Origin: Anoxybacillus amylolyticus
GTDB lineage: Bacteria; Bacillota; Bacilli; Bacillales; Anoxybacillaceae
Assembly: GCF_001634285.1 (NCBI RefSeq)
Contig: NZ_CP015438.1
Coordinates: 1,934,001-1,998,000, forward strand
Reading direction: 5' to 3'
Length of the DNA: 64,000 nucleotides
The number at the start of each line of letters is the position of its first letter. Position 1 is the stretch's first letter. Made by a program: the position numbers and the translations under genes. Shown one piece after another: positions 51,958-64,000 of this stretch. A model generated the notes under the pieces. That model had not been told where the DNA came from. It searched no databases and saw only the letters and a list, made by a program, of their open reading frames with translations.

Positions 51958-51988
51958 TATTGATTATTTAGAACATAGTTTTATTTCG
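51958..51988 (-). other. Ter-like site 2
   Basis: On the minus strand CTATGTTCTAAATAATCAAT, in excellent agreement with the RTP B-site, with AAATAAAA before it as A-site. It is in the same orientation as site 1 and shares a longer stretch (about 27 bp) with site 3. Intergenic. Confidence 0.75.
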
Positions 51989-52024
51989 CAAACAAAATAA
52001 CCCGGCGGAAATCCACCGGATAGG

Positions 52025-53434
52025 TCAGCTAATGAACGGAAAGAGGAGATAGCCAATGAGCGCTAAAACTCCACACAAGAGTGAAATGCGTAACTTATAT
52101 TTGGCATATTCCATTAAATCTAAATCCATAATCGAAGCAGTCGTAATCGTTGTATCTCCTAATGGGGAGGCAAACGCGCCAAACGTGCCGCTTGCAAATA
52201 CTGCCCCTATCGTCATCGGCAATGATGCACCAGTTGCCGATGCAAGCGTCACACCAAGCGGCATAAATAATCCCCACGTCCCCCATGATGTGCCGATAAA
52301 ATAAGAAATGAAAGAACCGAGAATAAACACGGCTGCTGGAACAATCTCCTTTGGTAAAAACGTTCCGAACGTTGCACTAATGTAACTGGAAAAACCTAAC
52401 TGTTCCGCTGTCAACGATAGCGCCCAAACAAGAAGAAGCATACTAATTGCCGCTATTAACTCGTTGCCGCCTTCAAAAAAATGATAAATAAGCTCATGCA
52501 GTTTCTGGCGGCGAAGGAAATAAAAGATGGCTGTGAGAACAATGGTAAGAAAAAGCGCGACTAACATGACAAACGTCGCATCCGCATGTGAAAAAGCAGC
52601 GAAAAGCGTCGTAGCACCTTTTGTTTTTCCATCATACCAAAGAAAAAATATCGTAAATACAAAAAGGAAAAAAAGCGGAAAAAAGAGATGAAGTGGCTCG
52701 CCAACGACTAATGCTAGTTCTTTTTTTAATCCTAACCGGTGAAAATAGTTTGTTTCACTCTCTACGTGTGCTCGCTCTTCTTTTCCTATTTGAACGTGCC
52801 GAAACGTTGTTACGATTCCGATAATCAATGCAATCACCGCAAAAAAATTATACGGCAAACTTGCTAAAAAAAGAGGGTATGCCGCTTGAGCAATGACATT
52901 TTGCTCAAGTGCCCCTTCTACCACCGACGTCATAAACCCGATAAACGCAGTAGCGATTGGCAAAAGAACAATAATCGGTTCTGTTGATACGTCGATGATA
53001 TATGCCATTTTCCTTTTATCCATTTGGAATTTTTCGCTAAGCGGTTTCATTACTGGTGCAAGCAACATAATCCGAAACATCGGCGTAAAAAAGGTGAACG
53101 GAAGCGTCAACCAAATAAAGCCCATCATTCGGCGTTTCGAGTGAATTTTCGGGCTAATCCATTGAACAAATCCTTTCACTCCTCCAGTAATTTGCATCAT
53201 CCCAGTAAGCGCTCCGAACAAATACAAAAACAAAATGACTTGCATATGTCCATCATTTGTTGCGGCTTCTAGCATGGCATTCACTGCTCGTTCAATCGCC
53301 GAAAAAAATTGACCTTCTAAACAAAACGCACCAACCAATAACCCGACAACAAGACCTGGCAACATCTCTTTCAACCAAATCGCAAGTGGAATAACGAGCA
53401 AAAAAGGCAATAGCGATACCCATGTTCCTTCCAA
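52025..53434 (-). CDS. NhaC-family Na+/H+ antiporter-like transporter
   Basis: 469 aa, about eleven membrane helices. SWGTWGLFMPLGVTLA and FASGTFGAFASPLGDTTI are the conserved NhaC-superfamily ion-site motifs, along with DVSTEPIIVLLP. It would exchange Na+ (or an organic ion) for protons. The start is set at TTG 53434, which has AAAGGAG 9 nt upstream; the in-frame TTG at 53443 directly abuts that site. Substrate not determined by sequence; malate/lactate antiporters belong to the same superfamily. Confidence 0.82.
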   Translation of the reverse strand: MEGTWVSLLPFLLVIPLAIWLKEMLPGLVVGLLVGAFCLEGQFFSAIERAVNAMLEAATNDGHMQVILFLYLFGALTGMMQITGGVKGFVQWISPKIHSKRRMMGFIWLTLPFTFFTPMFRIMLLAPVMKPLSEKFQMDKRKMAYIIDVSTEPIIVLLPIATAFIGFMTSVVEGALEQNVIAQAAYPLFLASLPYNFFAVIALIIGIVTTFRHVQIGKEERAHVESETNYFHRLGLKKELALVVGEPLHLFFPLFFLFVFTIFFLWYDGKTKGATTLFAAFSHADATFVMLVALFLTIVLTAIFYFLRRQKLHELIYHFFEGGNELIAAISMLLLVWALSLTAEQLGFSSYISATFGTFLPKEIVPAAVFILGSFISYFIGTSWGTWGLFMPLGVTLASATGASLPMTIGAVFASGTFGAFASPLGDTTITTASIMDLDLMEYAKYKLRISLLCGVLALIGYLLFPFIS

Positions 53435-53490
53435 CTCATCCAACTCCTTTCGTTACAAGGATGGCCATAAATACTTAGAACTATTACACT

Positions 53491-53520
53491 TATTGATTAT
53501 TTAGAACATTGTTTGATAAA
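53491..53520 (-). other. Ter-like site 3
   Basis: On the minus strand AACAATGTTCTAAATAATCA, one base off site 2 in the core (CAATG for CTATG). It shares the same right flank, and lies in the 133-bp gap between the NhaC gene and treR. Same polarity as sites 1 and 2. Confidence 0.65.
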
Positions 53521-53531
53521 AAATAAATGAT

Positions 53532-53566
53532 AAAAAAACCGCATATGCTAATACAGCCATATGCGG
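53532..53566 (-). terminator. Terminator of the trehalose operon
   Basis: CCGCATATG pairs with CATATGCGG, with a seven-A run giving poly-U on the minus transcript. It starts 2 nt after the treR stop. Confidence 0.9.
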
Positions 53567-53567
53567 A

Positions 53568-54284
53568 TTAATGCGTGCGCCGAGCGAAATCGACAAACCG
53601 AAATTTATCGAGACGATGTCGCGACTCTGTGAATTGAAATAAGCTCGCATCTTCTAGATACACATAATTTTGGACAACAACAATATGCTCATACCCACCT
53701 ACATCTAAATACTTCCGGTCTTCGTCGGTGACTTTATCGACGAACATTTCTTTTTTCGCAAAACTAATTTTTAGCTTCAATTCATTTTCTAAATACTCAT
53801 AAATCGAGTTTTCACAAATCTCTCGCGTTAATAGTGGCACGAATTTTCGATGCAAAAAGTCTTTATCTAAAATAATTTTTTCCCCTTCAATTTCACGGGC
53901 GCGAACGACTTTCCATATCTCATCTTTTGCACTTGCCTCTAAATATTGGCGAATATCGTCATCTGGTTTAACAAGCTGCAATTCGTGAACAATCGTCCGA
54001 ACGCGTTTTTCCATTTGCTGTGTTAGCTCTTTAAAACTGACTAATCCAGACACCGGAAAATCGTATTTGCTGACATCCAGAACGACAGAGCCTTTTCCTT
54101 TTATTTTTTGAATGTACCCATGCTCTGACAATAAATTTAACGCTTTGCGAATCGTTTCACGCGACGTTTTATATTGCTGCGACAGTTCGTGCTCAGATGG
54201 AAGCAAATCGTTTGGCTGAAACACTCCTTGGCGAATTTGCAGCGAAAGGTCGTTGTAAATCGTTAAAAATTTATTCTTTTTCAT
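53568..54284 (-). CDS. treR: TreR, GntR-family trehalose operon repressor
   Basis: 238 aa. N-terminal winged helix (IYNDLSLQIRQGVF; LPSEHELSQQYKTSRETIRKAL) and a UTRA effector domain sensing trehalose-6-phosphate. ATG at 54284 is used (MKKNKFLTIYN), as in Bacillus TreR; a longer frame overlaps treC. Last gene of the tre operon, after the hydrolase. Two palindromes before the operon are its likely targets. Confidence 0.9.
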   Translation of the reverse strand: MKKNKFLTIYNDLSLQIRQGVFQPNDLLPSEHELSQQYKTSRETIRKALNLLSEHGYIQKIKGKGSVVLDVSKYDFPVSGLVSFKELTQQMEKRVRTIVHELQLVKPDDDIRQYLEASAKDEIWKVVRAREIEGEKIILDKDFLHRKFVPLLTREICENSIYEYLENELKLKISFAKKEMFVDKVTDEDRKYLDVGGYEHIVVVQNYVYLEDASLFQFTESRHRLDKFRFVDFARRTH

Positions 54285-54307
54285 CACTATCACCGACTTG
54301 TATTGTA

Positions 54308-55993
54308 TCATTTTGTTAAGTGATACACAATCGATTCGTACGGACGTAAACGAATTTGTTGAAATTGCTTTGGTGCCTCTTCATAGTTGGCGATTAACAC
54401 GCGGCTCTCGTAGCCGTCTACTTCTATTTCGCTAGGTAACCTAAATGTCGTTTCTTCTGCAAAGAAATTGTTAATAACCAATAGTTTCTCATTGTCTCCA
54501 TTTCGGACGTAAGCGAAAATCGATGGATCGTCTTCTAGTAATAATTGATAATCTCCCGTCGTAATAATCTCGTACTGCTTGCGCAACTGGATTAACCGCT
54601 GATAATGATAAAAAACGGACGTCTTGTCTTCCAGCGCTTGCTTGACGTTAATGTCACGGTAATTGCGAGCGACGCGAATCCACGGTGTACCGGTGGTGAA
54701 CCCAGCATGTTCGCTATCGTCCCATTGCATCGGCGTCCGCGAATTATCGCGCGATTTTCGCTGTAAAATATTTAACACTTCCTCTTCTGTTTTTCCTTGC
54801 GCCCGTAAAATCTGGTACATATTTAACGTCTCGACGTCGCGATAGTCGTCTATTCGCGTAAATTTCGGGTCGGTCATGCCGATTTCTTCGCCTTGATAAA
54901 TATATGGCGTCCCTTGCATCAAATGAATGACGGTCGCAAGCATTTTCGCCGCTTCTTTCCGATAAACGTTATCATTGCCATAGCGCGACACGATGCGAGG
55001 CTGATCGTGATTGCACCAAAACAGCGCATTCCAGCCTCCGCCTTTGTTCATTTCGATTTGCCAAGTAGACAGAATTCGTTTTAATGCGGAGAAATCGAAA
55101 TTTGCAACCGCCCATTTTTCCCCGTTTGGATAATCGACTTTTAAATGGTGGAAATTAAACGTCATATTTAACTCTTTGCGCTCCGGGTTAGTATATTGAA
55201 TACAATGGTCAATCGTTGTCGATGACATTTCGCCAACGGTCATCATATCATATTTCGAAAACACTTCGCGATTCATTTCTTGCAAAAATTCATGAATGCG
55301 TGGACCGTCTGTGTAAAATTTTCGGCCGTCCCCTGGTGGTACAGATCCGTCATCATCCGGGAAACGCTGATCTTTCGAAATTAAATTAATGACATCTAAA
55401 CGAAAACCGTCAACACCCTTTTTTAACCAAAAATGCATCATATCATACAGTTTCCGTCGCAACTCCTCATTCTCCCAATTTAAATCCGCTTGTGTAACAT
55501 CGAACAAATGCAAGTAATATTGACCTGTATGCTCATCGTATTCCCATGCCGAACCGCCGAATTTAGATTTCCAATTGTTGGGGTATTTTCCATCGCGTCC
55601 GTCTTTCCAAATGTAGAAATGACGGTATGGATGATCTTTAGACGATCTCGCTTCTTTAAACCACTTATGTTCAGTCGATGTATGATTGACGACAATATCC
55701 ATCATGATTTTCATATTTCGTTGATGCACTTCTGCTAACAGCTGTTCAAAGTCTTCCATCGTTCCGTACGGTTCGTATATCGCAAAATAATCGCTAATAT
55801 CATAGCCGTTATCGCGCTGCGGTGATTGATAGATCGGAGTCAGCCAAATTACGTCAATACCTAATGTTTTTAAGTAGTCCAGTTTTTCAATAATCCCTTG
55901 CAAATCCCCGATCCCATCTCCATTCGTATCTTTAAAACTTTTCGGATAAATTTGATAGACAACTGCTTTTTTCCACCACGGTTGTTTATTCAC
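54308..55993 (-). CDS. treC: Trehalose-6-phosphate hydrolase
   Basis: 561 aa, GH13 family, exactly the length of Bacillus TreA. It cleaves trehalose-6-phosphate to glucose and glucose-6-phosphate. Motifs: DIVVNHTS, GFRLDVINL (nucleophile Asp), TVGEMSS (acid/base Glu) and WCNHDQPR. GTG at 55993 with AGGTGGGA upstream gives WWKKAVVYQIYPKSF near the start; the longer frame lacks a site. It follows treP by 74 nt. Confidence 0.93.
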   Translation of the reverse strand: MNKQPWWKKAVVYQIYPKSFKDTNGDGIGDLQGIIEKLDYLKTLGIDVIWLTPIYQSPQRDNGYDISDYFAIYEPYGTMEDFEQLLAEVHQRNMKIMMDIVVNHTSTEHKWFKEARSSKDHPYRHFYIWKDGRDGKYPNNWKSKFGGSAWEYDEHTGQYYLHLFDVTQADLNWENEELRRKLYDMMHFWLKKGVDGFRLDVINLISKDQRFPDDDGSVPPGDGRKFYTDGPRIHEFLQEMNREVFSKYDMMTVGEMSSTTIDHCIQYTNPERKELNMTFNFHHLKVDYPNGEKWAVANFDFSALKRILSTWQIEMNKGGGWNALFWCNHDQPRIVSRYGNDNVYRKEAAKMLATVIHLMQGTPYIYQGEEIGMTDPKFTRIDDYRDVETLNMYQILRAQGKTEEEVLNILQRKSRDNSRTPMQWDDSEHAGFTTGTPWIRVARNYRDINVKQALEDKTSVFYHYQRLIQLRKQYEIITTGDYQLLLEDDPSIFAYVRNGDNEKLLVINNFFAEETTFRLPSEIEVDGYESRVLIANYEEAPKQFQQIRLRPYESIVYHLTK

Positions 55994-56067
55994 TTCAATC
56001 CCACCTCTCATTTGCTGACAAAAACGATACCATTGGTGTATCTCAAGCACCAATGGTATCGTCATCG

Positions 56068-57477
56068 TTATTTTGTTTCCTTCTTAAATTTTCCGAACAC
56101 ATACGTTAACGCGAACGGAACCGCAATCGCGATCGCCATTCCGATGAAAAATGGCGTCCATTTCTGCGGAACAATCGATAAAAATCCAGGAAGTCCGCCG
56201 ACACCAATCGACGGTGCAAGCACTTGGTTAATGGTAATGAACATTCCCGCAATCGCTGCACCTGTCATCGCAAAAATAAACGGATAACGGAAGCGCAAGT
56301 TCACCCCGAACATCGCTGGTTCTGTAATTCCAAGGTACGCCGATACGGAAGAGGTAACGGCAAGCCCTTTTAATTTTTCGTCTTTTGCCAAAAACATCAT
56401 CGCCAGCGCAGCTGAGCCTTGCGCGATATTAGACATGACAAGAATCGGCCATAAAAACGTACCACCCGTGCTAGAAATAAGCTGTAAATCAACTGGTAAA
56501 AACGTATGATGCATCCCTGTAACAACTAACGGAGCGTATAAAGCACCGTATAAGAAGCCACCAATTGCCGGAACGTTATTGAAAATTGTGACAAACACAC
56601 TCGTAATGGCATTCCCAATCGCAAACGTAATAGGACCGATCGCGATAAATGCTAAAAATCCAGTAATCAATAACGAAAGAGGGGCAACGAGCAACAACTG
56701 AAACGCATCTGGAATACGTTTTCGCAAATATTGCTCGATTTTTGCTAATACATACGACGCTACTAAAACAGGCAATACTTGTCCTTGGTATCCTACCTTT
56801 TGCACATCAAACCCAAATAAATGCCATACTGGAATATCGCCTTTTTCTTTCGCTGCTCCCCATCCCCACGCATTCAATAAATCAGGGTGTACAAGCATTA
56901 AGCCGAGCACAATCCCTAATAACGGGCTTCCGCCAAATTTTGTGACCGCCGACCAGCCGATGAGCCCTGGCAAGAAAACGAATGCAGTATTGGCAATTAA
57001 GTTAATCATGCTCGCCACATCCGCCCATTCTTTATGCACGTCGACAAATGATTTTCCATCATAAAAAATGTCTTGTCCTGTCAATACGTTGTTAATCCCC
57101 ATCAATAAACCGGCAGTAACGATGGCAGGTAAAATTGGAATGAAAATATCAGCTAACGTTTTAATCGCTCGCTGAAAAGGATTTAACTTCGCTTCAGCGG
57201 CATCTTTAATGTCTTGCTTCGTCGCTTTGGCAAGACCTGTCATCTCAATCATTTCATTGTATACTTTATCGACTAATCCTTGACCGATCACAACTTGAAA
57301 TTGGCCGTTTACAGAAAAAGAGCCTTTGACCATATCGATTTGTTCGAGTGCTTCTTTGTTAACTTTTCCTTCGTCTTTTAATGCGAAGCGTAACCGCGTC
57401 ACGCAATGGGTGGCTGCGATAACGTTTTCTCTTCCGCCAACGGCTTGCACAATTTGCTGTACGGAGCGTTTATCCAT
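56068..57477 (-). CDS. treP: PTS trehalose-specific EIIBC
   Basis: 469 aa. The N-terminal EIIB domain has the phosphorylated Cys in AATHCVTRLRFAL. The EIIC domain has about ten helices, including ATVITAGLLMG-type stretches and GITEPAMFGVNLR (sugar-binding signature). It imports trehalose as trehalose-6-phosphate. GGAGGG before the ATG at 57477. It has no EIIA domain of its own; the adjacent gene supplies one. Confidence 0.92.
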   Translation of the reverse strand: MDKRSVQQIVQAVGGRENVIAATHCVTRLRFALKDEGKVNKEALEQIDMVKGSFSVNGQFQVVIGQGLVDKVYNEMIEMTGLAKATKQDIKDAAEAKLNPFQRAIKTLADIFIPILPAIVTAGLLMGINNVLTGQDIFYDGKSFVDVHKEWADVASMINLIANTAFVFLPGLIGWSAVTKFGGSPLLGIVLGLMLVHPDLLNAWGWGAAKEKGDIPVWHLFGFDVQKVGYQGQVLPVLVASYVLAKIEQYLRKRIPDAFQLLLVAPLSLLITGFLAFIAIGPITFAIGNAITSVFVTIFNNVPAIGGFLYGALYAPLVVTGMHHTFLPVDLQLISSTGGTFLWPILVMSNIAQGSAALAMMFLAKDEKLKGLAVTSSVSAYLGITEPAMFGVNLRFRYPFIFAMTGAAIAGMFITINQVLAPSIGVGGLPGFLSIVPQKWTPFFIGMAIAIAVPFALTYVFGKFKKETK

Positions 57478-57491
57478 GTTTTTCCCTCCAG

Positions 57492-57992
57492 TCATTTGAT
57501 TCGAAACAAATACGATTTGCGCATCGTCACTTGTAATAGCGCACTTTGTCCAGCCACGCATCTTTCGTACGCCATCGGTACCATGTTTTCCGTCATCTCG
57601 CTATTTGTAATAATTACAGGCGTAATAATACTAGCAGCCTTCTTTTTTATTAAGCTAAGATCAAATGAAAGCAACAAATCCCCTTTTTTTACGTTTTCCC
57701 CTTTTTTCACATGCACCGTAAATCCTTCACCGTTTAATAGCACCGTTTCTAAGCCAATATGAATAAGAATTTCCAATCCTTTTGACGATAAAAGTCCAAT
57801 CGCATGCTTCGATTGAAAAATATTAATGACTCGTCCATCTACTGGTGACACCACTTTTCCTTCGCACGGAACGATTGCGACCCCATCGCCTAACAGCTTA
57901 TAAGAAAACGTAGGGCTTGGTACTTCTTCAATCGGAATAACATTTCCATTCAACGGTGCAAATATCGTTTCTTCCCCTTGCCAGACGATCAT
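57492..57992 (-). CDS. PTS EIIA, glucose-type (Crr-like) for trehalose import
   Basis: 166 aa, stand-alone EIIA-Glc fold. The active His is in LEILIHIGLETV, with a second His in SKHAIGLLS. GEGFTVHVKKGENVKKGD is the family's C-terminal signature. It probably passes phosphate from HPr to TreP, 14 nt downstream. The Bacillus subtilis tre operon lacks this gene, where glucose EIIA substitutes. AGAGGGGGA precedes the ATG. First gene of a four-gene operon. Confidence 0.88.
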   Translation of the reverse strand: MIVWQGEETIFAPLNGNVIPIEEVPSPTFSYKLLGDGVAIVPCEGKVVSPVDGRVINIFQSKHAIGLLSSKGLEILIHIGLETVLLNGEGFTVHVKKGENVKKGDLLLSFDLSLIKKKAASIITPVIITNSEMTENMVPMAYERCVAGQSALLQVTMRKSYLFRIK

Positions 57993-58004
57993 ATAAGTCC
58001 CCCT

Positions 58005-58018
58005 CTTAAGCGCTTACA
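58005..58018 (-). promoter_or_regulatory. cre site (CcpA) before the trehalose operon
   Basis: On the minus strand TGTAAGCGCTTAAG matches the cre consensus TGWAANCGNTNWCW in 12 of 14 positions and holds the TGTAAGCGCTTA palindrome. It lies between the TreR-like operators and the first gene, suiting catabolite repression. Confidence 0.75.
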
Positions 58019-58020
58019 AA

Positions 58021-58067
58021 AACATGTATATACATGTTACATTTATTTTAACTTGTATATACATGTT
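58021..58067 (-). promoter_or_regulatory. Two TreR-like operators
   Basis: AACATGTATATACATGTT (perfect palindrome, 58021-58038) and AACTTGTATATACATGTT (58050-58067) are 29 bp apart centre to centre. The TTGTATATACAA core is the known type for TreR in Bacillus, and treR is in the operon. Confidence 0.75.
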
Positions 58068-58084
58068 GGTCAATAAAAAAATAT

Positions 58085-58114
58085 AAAGCGCAAGCAGTCA
58101 ACGACTACTTGCGC
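58085..58114. terminator. Terminator after the PilZ gene
   Basis: AAAGCGCAAG pairs with CTTGCGCTTT around about 10 nt, with A/T-rich flanks; symmetrical, so it may serve both directions. Confidence 0.7.
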
Positions 58115-58121
58115 TTTATAT

Positions 58122-58505
58122 TTATATAGAAGAGCGTTGCCGGCTGTTATGGAGCACAGCGTACCGCTTAATTTCTCGGACTAATATCTCTTCTTGTTGG
58201 AAAGAAAGAAGCAGTTGCAATCCATAATAATATTCACCATTTGCCTTTCGCTGCCATACTAACGTTCCGATAAAACTAAACTCGACATCATTTAGCATAA
58301 ACGTCACTTCGATCTGGATTTCTCGCGGACGAGGGGGAATGTCAAGAGATGTTTTAATTCTCATTCCTCGCGGACTAATGTCGTGAATTTCCGCTTCTCC
58401 TTTGTCGCTTTCGATTTCTTTATGATCAACACGCACAATACGAAACGCACAAGGGAGCGGTTGCCCAAATTGGTAACGGAACGCTTCTTGCCGTTTAAAT
58501 CGCAC
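58122..58505 (-). CDS. PilZ-domain protein (possible c-di-GMP receptor)
   Basis: 127 aa, single PilZ barrel. The N-terminal RFKRQEAFRYQF carries an R-x3-R-like motif and the barrel shows DISPRGMRI (D-x-S-x-x-G), together the c-di-GMP binding signature. GTG start with GAGGGG upstream. It is not fused to any effector. In Bacillus such proteins adjust motility or exopolysaccharide; the target here is unknown. Confidence 0.8.
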   Translation of the reverse strand: MRFKRQEAFRYQFGQPLPCAFRIVRVDHKEIESDKGEAEIHDISPRGMRIKTSLDIPPRPREIQIEVTFMLNDVEFSFIGTLVWQRKANGEYYYGLQLLLSFQQEEILVREIKRYAVLHNSRQRSSI

Positions 58506-58577
58506 GAAAATCCCCTCTTCTCCTGTTAACGTTTTTCCTATACAACCAAAACTACTCTTATTATATATGGATTTTCT

Positions 58578-63010
<4,433 letters not shown>

Positions 63011-63078
63011 TTAGCATAAATTTCGGAAACGTCTATGCCTATTTTGCCAGCTAATCAAACTTCTGAAAATGGAAATGA

Positions 63079-63098
63079 CCATCTTTCGAAAAAGATGG
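63079..63098 (-). terminator. Hairpin after yneT
   Basis: CCATCTTT-CGAA-AAAGATGG is a perfect stem between yneT and parE; the T run after it on the minus strand is weak, so partial read-through into parE is possible. Confidence 0.6.
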
Positions 63099-63109
63099 CC
63101 GAGTTTCGT

Positions 63110-63529
63110 TTACCTTTTTTTCGTTAGAGCGTGCTCTACTTTAATACAGCGATCCATCACAACGGTATATCCTTTTTCTTTTAAAAACCTATATACGTCT
63201 TCATGGACAACACCTAACTGCGCCCAAAACACATCGGCATCGATTTGGACGAACTCGCGAGCAACTTCTGGTAAATGCTCCGAACGACGAAACACGTTCA
63301 CAATATCGACATGTCCTTCAATGTCTTTTAACGATTTCATCGCTGGAATCCCTTCCCACTCCTCAATCATTGGATTGACCGGAATAATGTCGTATCCCGC
63401 ATCTTTCATTGCTTTTGCGACCATATACGACGTGCGATCGGGATTATTTGATAAGCCGACAACGGCAATGCGTTTTGCTTTTTGCAAAATCTCAGCGATC
63501 TCTTCGCGACTTGGATTCGTAATTGGCAT
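63110..63529 (-). CDS. yneT: CoA-binding-domain protein (YneT/YccU-like)
   Basis: 139 aa, a single Rossmann CoA-binding domain: RIAVVGLSNNPDRTSYMVA, YDIIPVNPMIEEWEG, HVDIVNVFRRSEHLPEV and a Cys near the end (VVMDRCIKVEH). ATG with AGGAG upstream. Bacillus subtilis also has yneT just before parE, so the order is conserved. Biochemical role unknown. Confidence 0.85.
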   Translation of the reverse strand: MPITNPSREEIAEILQKAKRIAVVGLSNNPDRTSYMVAKAMKDAGYDIIPVNPMIEEWEGIPAMKSLKDIEGHVDIVNVFRRSEHLPEVAREFVQIDADVFWAQLGVVHEDVYRFLKEKGYTVVMDRCIKVEHALTKKR

Positions 63530-63715
63530 GTTTTTTCTCCTTTCGAACGCTTTTTTGTAGTATTTCTTTATCCAACAAGGAAAATCCTGCTTATGTCAAT
63601 ATTTTTATGTCTACGATAGCTTAGCTAAACTCAGCTTAAAGTTCGAAAAAAACAATCATACAAAGATAATTTTCTTATCATGTCATCCACTGTATGCGTA
63701 TAACCAAGTTGAACA

Positions 63716-63753
63716 ACATAAAATAAAACAAGACATTGGCGGCAACCAATGTC
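63716..63753 (-). terminator. Terminator for a leftward transcript (toxin mRNA?)
   Basis: GACATTGG pairs with CCAATGTC around 6 nt; on the minus strand TTGTTTTATTTTATG follows. No protein gene ends nearby other than the small toxin-like gene about 90 nt upstream. The 63530-63715 gap before it shows nothing else. Confidence 0.6.
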
Positions 63754-63805
63754 CCATCTATACACAGCTTACTGCAAGAAGTGCAGTGGCCCAAAAAAGC
63801 GAATC

Positions 63806-63848
63806 GTAACCCACCTTCACTTAGGCCAAGCAGGGTGGGTTACTTTTT
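63806..63848 (+). terminator. Terminator for a rightward antisense-type RNA
   Basis: GTAACCCACC pairs perfectly with GGTGGGTTAC and is followed by five T on the plus strand. The toxin-like gene's stop codon lies in its right arm, so the two transcripts would overlap. Confidence 0.65.
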
Positions 63849-63917
63849 GTCTTTGGATACAGCGACGATAGTTACGATGAGCGAGGCAAACGCAATCATT
63901 AGATTCATTCTCTTCAC
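63840..63917 (-). CDS. Small holin-like toxin (type I toxin-antitoxin candidate)
   Basis: A 25-codon frame from GTG: the hydrophobic MNLMIAFASLIVTIVAV is followed by a charged SKDKK end. This is the pattern of the Bacillales holin-like toxins (Hol_Tox family; -IAFASLIVA--S-DKK). An in-frame stop lies four codons upstream of the GTG. The ribosome binding site is weak (GAAGAGA before an internal ATG at 63908). It lies between facing terminators, as in txpA/ratA-type loci where an antisense RNA controls the toxin. Confidence 0.5.
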   Translation of the reverse strand: MKRMNLMIAFASLIVTIVAVSKDKK

Positions 63918-64000
63918 TAATGATAATCAACCGGATCGCTTTTTCATTGAATCGAAAGTGTCAATTCCTGCAAAGCACCCGCTTCAACGCTTCGCGAAAC
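63918..64000. other. Window edge, nothing assigned
   Basis: The remaining 83 bases carry no feature I can support; the promoter of the small toxin-like gene would be expected here. Confidence 0.4.

Noticed and set aside
63069-63560. 163-aa open frame antisense to yneT
   Set aside because: Lies entirely over the conserved CoA-binding gene and its hairpin; no family resemblance.

Overview
The window is about 64 kb of Firmicute chromosome. Gene content points to a Bacillaceae, most like the Anoxybacillus/Geobacillus group: topB, csaA, cydABDC, yojN/yojO, rtp, hmp/nsrR, speE, treP-treC-treR, parE/parC and yneT, with Bacillus-type ribosome binding sites and frequent GTG/TTG starts. The genus call is inference from proteins recognised by eye. 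No rRNA, tRNA or CRISPR array was seen.

The window spans the replication terminus. Genes run mostly rightward up to 40.3 kb and mostly leftward after it. At this switch (40330-40357) lies a 28-bp dif-like XerC/XerD site. Six kb further is a gene for the replication terminator protein (rtp). Three Ter-like sites in one orientation (46.8, 52.0 and 53.5 kb) are placed to stop forks that have run past dif from the left.

Region by region: 1-3.95 kb holds the 3' end of a mercuric reductase gene, a DUF1360 protein, topB and csaA. 3.98-5.3 kb holds a DUF4062 protein with a tiny overlapping gene. 5.4-24.9 kb is the most interesting part: one co-directional, tightly packed cluster of 15 genes. It encodes two type I specificity-like (S) proteins, an N6-adenine methyltransferase (M), an AAA ATPase, a PIN-like nuclease, a 1350-aa P-loop/coiled-coil ATPase, a NurA-like protein, a HerA-type ATPase, a possible PD-(D/E)xK nuclease, a Ser/Thr kinase with TPR-like repeats, and five proteins I cannot name. 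There is no HsdR. The combination resembles what I recall of the methylation-associated defence system MADS, but it has more genes, including a HerA/NurA pair. A TOTE-type primase-helicase follows on the opposite strand.

27.5-33.4 kb is housekeeping mixed with decay: a phasin-like gene, an aarF/ubiB-type gene broken by one base, a truncated copy of the PIN gene, a 154-bp MITE with an 8-bp target duplication, dinB, a ferritin-like gene, a doxX fragment beside a lone MITE-like end, and other relics. 33.2-39.4 kb is the cytochrome bd operon, with three copies of a 17-bp motif upstream and an IS605-like structured end at its 3' edge.

40.5-63.5 kb runs mainly leftward: cell-wall hydrolase, DHH nuclease, MoxR/VWA pair, rtp, purU, hmp (divergent from nsrR and speE), an acyl-CoA dehydrogenase-like gene, an NhaC antiporter, a trehalose PTS operon with cre and two TreR-like operators, a PilZ protein, parC/parE with a LexA-like box, and yneT. 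The right edge carries a probable holin-like toxin gene with facing terminators, like a type I toxin-antitoxin locus.
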